Position numbers and translations under genes: made by a program. 64,000 nucleotides of DNA from positions 6,457 through 70,456 of the forward strand of contig JAYOFM010000004.1 in assembly GCA_038117225.1 (NCBI GenBank). Reading direction: 5' to 3'. The DNA comes from JAYOFM01 sp038117225. Lineage in GTDB: Bacteria > Pseudomonadota > Alphaproteobacteria > Rhodospirillales > Casp-alpha2. Below are positions 59,942 through 64,000 of this stretch, piece after piece (the first letter of the stretch is position 1; each line of letters opens with the position of its first letter). The notes beneath the pieces are model-generated. The model searched no databases. It was not told where the DNA came from and saw only the letters and a list, made by a program, of their open reading frames with translations.

Positions 59942-60546
59942 CACATGGTGCAAGGTGCCGTCGGCAAATGTTTTTTCGGCTTCGTAGGTATAGCGGCGGC
60001 GACCGCCGGTTGCGATTTCCCGCTCCGCCGCGTATAGCGATCAGCCATGTCCGGCCGGTCGAGATCATAAGCCGTCTTGCCAACGATTTCGCTGATCGGC
60101 TTGCCGATGACCGACGCGAACGCTTCGTTGGCACCGAGGTAATAACCGTCGGTGTCGGTGTAGAAAATTGGATTGGGGATGGTGTCGAGCAGGGTCTGAC
60201 GAAAGTCCACCTGTTCGGCCAGACGCGCCTCGCACGCGCGTAGGGTGGTTACCAGGTATTCCAGCGCCCGCCCCATGCTTCCGATCTCGTCGTCGCCATC
60301 GGTCGGAATTTCGGTCTCGCGACCGTCGACGAAGGCCGCCATGGACGATTGCAGCCGCAGCAGGCGGCTGACGATGCTGCGATTGAAATAGAACGCAACG
60401 ACGATGGCGCTGCCCATGGCCAGGAGACCGGCCACGGCAGTGAACAGCAAACCGTTCTCGGCCACGCTCGCCAGTGCCGCCAACCGATCCGCCGTCGCAT
60501 CGTTGGTCGGAAGCTCCGCCGCGATTTCTGCCAGCACATCCCCCAA
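59941..60546 (-). CDS. N-terminal fragment of the broken hybrid kinase (TM-HAMP-PAS)
   Basis: The open part between the TAA and the frameshift encodes 201 residues: a helix ([20 protein letters not shown]), HAMP ([15 protein letters not shown]) and PAS ([20 protein letters not shown]). The last 20 or so residues are out-of-frame noise. Starting at 60546 it would lack the first helix. Confidence 0.4.
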   Translation of the reverse strand: MGDVLAEIAAELPTNDATADRLAALASVAENGLLFTAVAGLLAMGSAIVVAFYFNRSIVSRLLRLQSSMAAFVDGRETEIPTDGDDEIGSMGRALEYLVTTLRACEARLAEQVDFRQTLLDTIPNPIFYTDTDGYYLGANEAFASVIGKPISEIVGKTAYDLDRPDMADRYTRRSGKSQPAVAAAIPTKPKKHLPTAPCTM

Positions 60547-60685
60547 GCGCGAAAACGTGATTTAGGCGACGATGCCGACGCTGGCGATGCCGCCAACCAC
60601 GAAGGTCAGCGCAATGGCGATACGCGAGGCGACACCAAGACGATACCTCATTCGCGATTATTCCCCCTTGCCCGCGCGTCGAAAA

Positions 60686-63412
<2,727 letters not shown>

Positions 63413-63572
63413 GAACGCGCTTCGCTCCGTCTATATCCGCCACCTGATTTGATCGGCAGCGGTTGCAATCAATCCATGTTGGGGTAGTCTATTCAAGACG
63501 AGGCGTTTCGACGAGCCCCCGCGTGCCGCTGGGTCGCCTTGGGAAGAAACTTTTTAACCGGATCGATTCCGC

Positions 63573-63785
63573 ATGGAAGACGCTGGCCACATTCTCGTCG
63601 TCGAGGACGATGCCTTCGTTCAGAAGGCGTTGCGCGCGTACCTTGAGGCCGAGGGTTATCGCGTCTCATTGGTTGATGACGGCGATCGCATGCGCGAGGT
63701 CATGGGCCGCGATCCGGCCGACCTCGTGATCATGGACCTTAAGCTACCCAACGACGATGGTTTTGAGCTGACTAAGACGGGATAA
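63573..63785 (+). pseudogene. Truncated response regulator receiver domain
   Basis: The first 67 residues are a clean receiver: HILVVEDDAFVQKALRAYLE, phospho-Asp in LVIMDLKLPNDDGFELTK. Sequence similarity then stops and a TAA follows three codons later, before strand 4, the conserved Lys or any DNA-binding output. The real gene would be about 230 residues. It is divergent from the 908-residue gene. The breakpoint lies near 63777. Confidence 0.8.
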
Positions 63786-63896
63786 TCCGAGTTGCTCACG
63801 CCGCTCACCCAAACGCTGTGCCAGGTGAATATCTATTGCTGCAAAGAAGCTTCGCCGCTTCGGCGAAGCGCCGTTTCCCCCATCACCATTACTCAA
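63777..63896 (-). pseudogene. 5' fragment of an XRE-type HTH gene, abutting the receiver
   Basis: Read on the minus strand from a TTG at 63896 (GGGGG about 8 nt before), the product has a charged lead and then IDIHLAQRLGERREQLGLSR. This aligns with [20 protein letters not shown] of the XRE regulator at 25852-26346. The match ends at the same point where the receiver match ends. An 8-bp hairpin lies at 63849-63869. The start codon is uncertain. Confidence 0.5.
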
Positions 63897-64000
63897 GATA
63901 AGCCCCCGGCCGCATCGCAAATACAAGTTGTCATGACAGAATTATCCGACATTTCCCAGATGGCCTTCAAATTCATGGTGATCATACCCAAATTGCGCCG

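Larger units (their letters stand above)
57791..60651 (-). pseudogene. Hybrid sensor histidine kinase, broken by a stop codon and a frameshift
   Basis: Reading through two lesions gives one long kinase. It starts at ATG 60651 (GGGGGA upstream) with a first membrane helix. An in-frame TAA at 60564-60562 follows, in a context where a coding triplet would continue the same frame. Next come a second helix, HAMP and PAS domains in the same frame. A shift of one base at about 60032-60036 moves the frame after DRY to [20 protein letters not shown]. Then come HisKA ([16 protein letters not shown]), HATPase, a receiver ([12 protein letters not shown]) and Hpt ([10 protein letters not shown]). No ordinary recoding signal was seen, so this looks like a decayed gene or two sequencing errors. 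Confidence 0.85.

Overview
This 64 kb window is high-GC, gene-dense bacterial chromosome. The gene content points to an alphaproteobacterium, most likely of the Rhodospirillales type: divergent sdhE/recG, DUF502, DUF2336, DUF1134 (EipA-like) and TIGR02186 proteins, a two-cysteine DUF2927 pair, glnBA, class II Calvin-type aldolase and an rplM-rpsI pair. I see no phage, integron, CRISPR array, rRNA or intact insertion sequence. One tRNA (His, GUG) is present.

Layout. 1-4.5 kb: sdhE (cut by the window edge) diverging from recG, then small regulatory and membrane genes and a Nudix hydrolase. 4.5-16.4 kb: a minus-strand envelope/export region with an atypical type I secretion set (HlyD adaptor, two different ABC proteins and a small ORF between them), two tandem DUF2927 exported proteins, a two-domain exported protein and an AsmA protein. 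16.5-21.8 kb: a sulfur/anion module (TusA, TauE-type exporter, TIGR02186 partner, two universal stress proteins, DASS anion symporter). 21.9-25.7 kb: carbon metabolism genes tkt-fba-rpe. 25.8-31.5 kb: XRE regulator, BolA, aldo/keto reductase, TPR/Sel1 protein, DUF2336, DUF1134, two small proteins and tRNA-His. 31.5-35.7 kb: a ThDP enzyme facing two PLP aminotransferases. 35.8-41 kb: an accessory-looking stretch with two paralogous small lipoproteins, two universal stress proteins, a cupin, a receiver protein without the usual phosphoacceptor Asp, and an orphan terminase-small-subunit-like protein. 41-53 kb: core genes argC, parE, glnA, glnB, rpsI, rplM and an acyl-CoA/sulfur amino-acid cluster ending in a cyclic-nucleotide-gated K+ channel. 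53-56.4 kb: MFS transporter, hutF and a small membrane protein. 56.5-64 kb: a signalling block with a REC-PAS-GGDEF protein, a hybrid histidine kinase broken by a stop codon and a frameshift, a 908-residue Glu-Pro-rich repeat protein, and a truncated response regulator abutting an inverted HTH fragment.

How it fits together. Glutamine synthetase and PII share an operon behind a strong sigma-54-type promoter match. The ribosomal pair has a clear sigma-70 promoter and a textbook terminator. Four universal stress proteins and two cNMP-binding proteins suggest a stress- and energy-sensing theme. The least explained parts are the two-ABC secretion set, the DUF2927 pair whose conserved helix looks like a metzincin zinc motif with every ligand replaced, and the 908-residue repeat protein beside a decaying signalling locus. 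All functional calls rest on reading motifs by eye; no database search was run.
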